Assembly: GCA_002373815.1 (NCBI GenBank)
Contig: DFKH01000110.1
Coordinates: 1 to 15,871, forward strand
Length of the DNA stretch: 15,871 nt
Source of the DNA: Alphaproteobacteria bacterium UBA3650
GTDB lineage: Bacteria; Pseudomonadota; Alphaproteobacteria; CAAHEQ01; UBA3637
Direction of reading: 5' to 3'
Shown here: piece by piece, positions 14,729 to 15,871 of the stretch
Position numbering within the stretch: the first letter of the stretch is position 1
Layout: each line of letters starts with the position of its first letter
Made by a program: the position numbers and the translations under genes
Notes under the pieces: generated by a model
Database searches by the model: none
What the model was told of the DNA's origin: nothing
What the model saw: only the letters and a program-made list of their open reading frames with translations

Positions 14729-14747
14729 CATGATGTTATGTCTCCTT
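14729..14747 (-). promoter_or_regulatory. Ribosome-binding site and likely true start of the prepilin-like gene
   Basis: AAGGAG (14747-14742) precedes ATG (14731-14729) by 10 bases. It is the only good initiation signal upstream of the prepilin-like frame. In the present sequence it leads into the short peptide MKSSALQSPPPYEISV followed by TGA. Confidence 0.7.
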
Positions 14748-14754
14748 GACATGT

Positions 14755-14783
14755 AGGGTATCACCTAAGAGCTATATTGTCAA
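14755..14783 (-). promoter_or_regulatory. Promoter of the prepilin-like gene
   Basis: A perfect TTGACA (14783-14778), a 17-bp spacer, and TACCCT (14760-14755) preceded by TGA, an extended -10. The -10 itself is weak (3 of 6). The predicted start near 14748 leaves a leader of about 17 bases to ATG 14731. Confidence 0.55.
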
Positions 14784-14796
14784 GTTTATTTTTCAT

Positions 14797-14826
14797 AAAA
14801 AATTCCTAATCTTTTTTGAATTTTTT
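14797..14826 (-). terminator. Weak AT-rich hairpin after parC
   Basis: A perfect 9-base inverted repeat, AAAAAATTC (14797-14805) and GAATTTTTT (14818-14826), with a 12-base loop overlaps the parC stop codon. On the minus strand the second arm ends in a T run. The stem has a single GC pair, so terminator function is uncertain. Confidence 0.35.
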
Positions 14827-15871
14827 TATTTAAATTTGTTGTTTCTTGGGAAACCAACAGGTGGGAAGTGACCGACTGCGGCGCGTTTGCCAAGCCACAT
14901 GGTCATGTTTGGTTCTATATGAATCCCATTACCAGATGGATATGGCAAGCCTTCAGCCCAGTTAAAGAATTTCACATCTGATAATTTTGCACCATTGTAG
15001 CGTTGCAACATGACACCACTACCTCGTGTCATGGTGGGAATTTCTGAGGTTTTAAAGACTAACAACTTACGATTGTTGCCAATGACCGCTACAGAGTCAC
15101 CATTAGCTTCACGACATAGATACGCCTTATCGTTATCAGCTAAGTTCAAAATAATTTTGCCTGCGCGTGTCTGAGCAATAATGTTGTTAGATTCTACAAT
15201 AAAGCCTTTACCAGATTGGCTAGCTACCAATAATTTTTGGTCTGGCTTAAAGATAAACATTTCGACAATGTCTGCATCTTCAGGTAAGTCAATACTTAAA
15301 CGAATAGGTTCGCCAAAGCCACGCCCACCTGTAATATTATTACCTAGAATAGAATAAAAGCGTCCATTTGTGGCGAACAACATAATGTGATCTGTGGTAT
15401 AAGTGTTGACACTGAACGCTAAAGAATCGCCCTCCTTAAATTTCAAATCATCTGTACCCGTATTGCCTTTTAAGGCACGAATCCAACCTTGTTTTGACAA
15501 GACAACCGTAATAGCCTCTTTTTCAATTAAAGTTTCAATGGACATTTCCACTTCAGCCACAGCACCGGCAATCTGTGTACGGCGTTTACCAAGTTCTGTT
15601 TTAGCGCCGAAATCTTTTTGAATCTGTTTGATTTCTTCAGCCAATTTATTTTTACGCAATTGCTCGTCAACTAATAAATTTTCCAATCCTGCCTTTTCTA
15701 AGGCTAATTCTTCAAATTCATTGCGCAATTGTTGTTCTTCCAATCGGCGCAAAGAACGTAATTTCATATTCAAAATAGCCTCTGCTTGAACATCAGATAG
15801 ATTAAATTCTTGCATCATCAAAGGTTTGGGATCGTCTTCATTTCGGATAATTTCAATCACTCGATCCAGAT
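14826..15871 (-). CDS. parC: DNA topoisomerase IV subunit A ParC (5' part cut by window edge)
   Basis: About 348 C-terminal codons are present; the catalytic-tyrosine region lies beyond the right edge. ParC with ParE decatenates daughter chromosomes. The segment begins in the coiled-coil part (LDRVIEIIRNEDDPKP, QAEAILNMKLRSLRRLEE), continues through GKRRTQI, and then forms the blade repeats of the C-terminal beta-pinwheel: ITVVLSKQGWIRALKG, FATNGRFYSILG with GGRGFGEPIRL, LLVASQSGKGFIV, QTRAGKIILN and TRGSGVMLQRY. It ends with WLGKRAAVGHFPPVGFPRNNKF. The absence of the GyrA box (QRRGGKG type) and the close match to alphaproteobacterial ParC blades favour ParC over GyrA. The frame is intact to its TAA. 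Confidence 0.95.
   Translation of the reverse strand, partial: LDRVIEIIRNEDDPKPLMMQEFNLSDVQAEAILNMKLRSLRRLEEQQLRNEFEELALEKAGLENLLVDEQLRKNKLAEEIKQIQKDFGAKTELGKRRTQIAGAVAEVEMSIETLIEKEAITVVLSKQGWIRALKGNTGTDDLKFKEGDSLAFSVNTYTTDHIMLFATNGRFYSILGNNITGGRGFGEPIRLSIDLPEDADIVEMFIFKPDQKLLVASQSGKGFIVESNNIIAQTRAGKIILNLADNDKAYLCREANGDSVAVIGNNRKLLVFKTSEIPTMTRGSGVMLQRYNGAKLSDVKFFNWAEGLPYPSGNGIHIEPNMTMWLGKRAAVGHFPPVGFPRNNKFK

Noticed and set aside
14738..14752. Hairpin ATGTC-AAGGA-GACAT that could mask the SD of the prepilin-like gene
   Set aside because: The stem is only five base pairs, and most of its left arm lies upstream of the predicted transcription start, so it is unlikely to form in the mRNA.
1..15871. 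CRISPR arrays, insertion sequences, tRNA or rRNA genes
   Set aside because: No regularly spaced repeats, transposase frames, terminal inverted repeats or tRNA-like cloverleaf sequences were seen by eye; a tRNA scan was not possible.

Overview
The window is AT-rich, gene-dense bacterial chromosome and most likely comes from an uncultured, possibly host-associated alphaproteobacterium. The evidence is the alphaproteobacterial look of DnaB (the extended segment between its FIYRE and KQRHGP motifs), the ParC carboxy-terminal domain, the RuvAB pair, and a prepilin-like N-terminus of the GRSMVEMLG type that I associate with uncultured gut alphaproteobacteria. The taxonomic call is inference from sequence style, not a search result.

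Left end (1-2641): ruvA and ruvB (ruvB cut by the window edge) run leftward, and the replicative helicase gene dnaB runs rightward from back-to-back promoters. Region 2638-7929 is a leftward block of four genes. It holds a tandem double-Nudix protein, a single Nudix hydrolase, a protein with kinase-like catalytic motifs, and an 877-residue fusion of a PHP metallohydrolase with a GH77 4-alpha-glucanotransferase. The kinase-like gene and the fusion gene are tightly coupled (the TGA stop abuts the TTG start). The fusion gene also overlaps the dnaB stop codon by 4 bases.

Middle (7990-10464): a leftward 83-residue orphan gene and rightward fabD have back-to-back promoters, and the fabD transcript appears leaderless. 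After fabD, a strong promoter carrying an inverted-repeat operator candidate drives a possible 59-residue peptide gene and a 297-residue single-pass membrane protein of unknown function. This unit ends at a textbook bidirectional terminator.

Right part (10473-15871): a pyrophosphate-dependent phosphofructokinase gene (pfp) is divergent from an OprB-like outer-membrane sugar porin. With the glucanotransferase fusion, these suggest carbohydrate uptake, glucan remodelling and PPi-dependent glycolysis. A convergent prepilin-like gene follows, with a cysteine-rich hinge and a lectin-like C-terminus, then the 3' part of parC.

The most interesting signal is a run of ten C (coding strand, 14699-14708) between the only good start site (SD plus ATG at 14729-14747) and the prepilin-like reading frame. 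With ten C the frames do not match; with eleven or eight they join without a stop. This looks like a phase-variable surface protein captured in the OFF state, or else a homopolymer sequencing error.

Most promoters found have exactly 17-bp spacers and short leaders. This helps fix several start codons, and several genes begin well downstream of their longest open frame.
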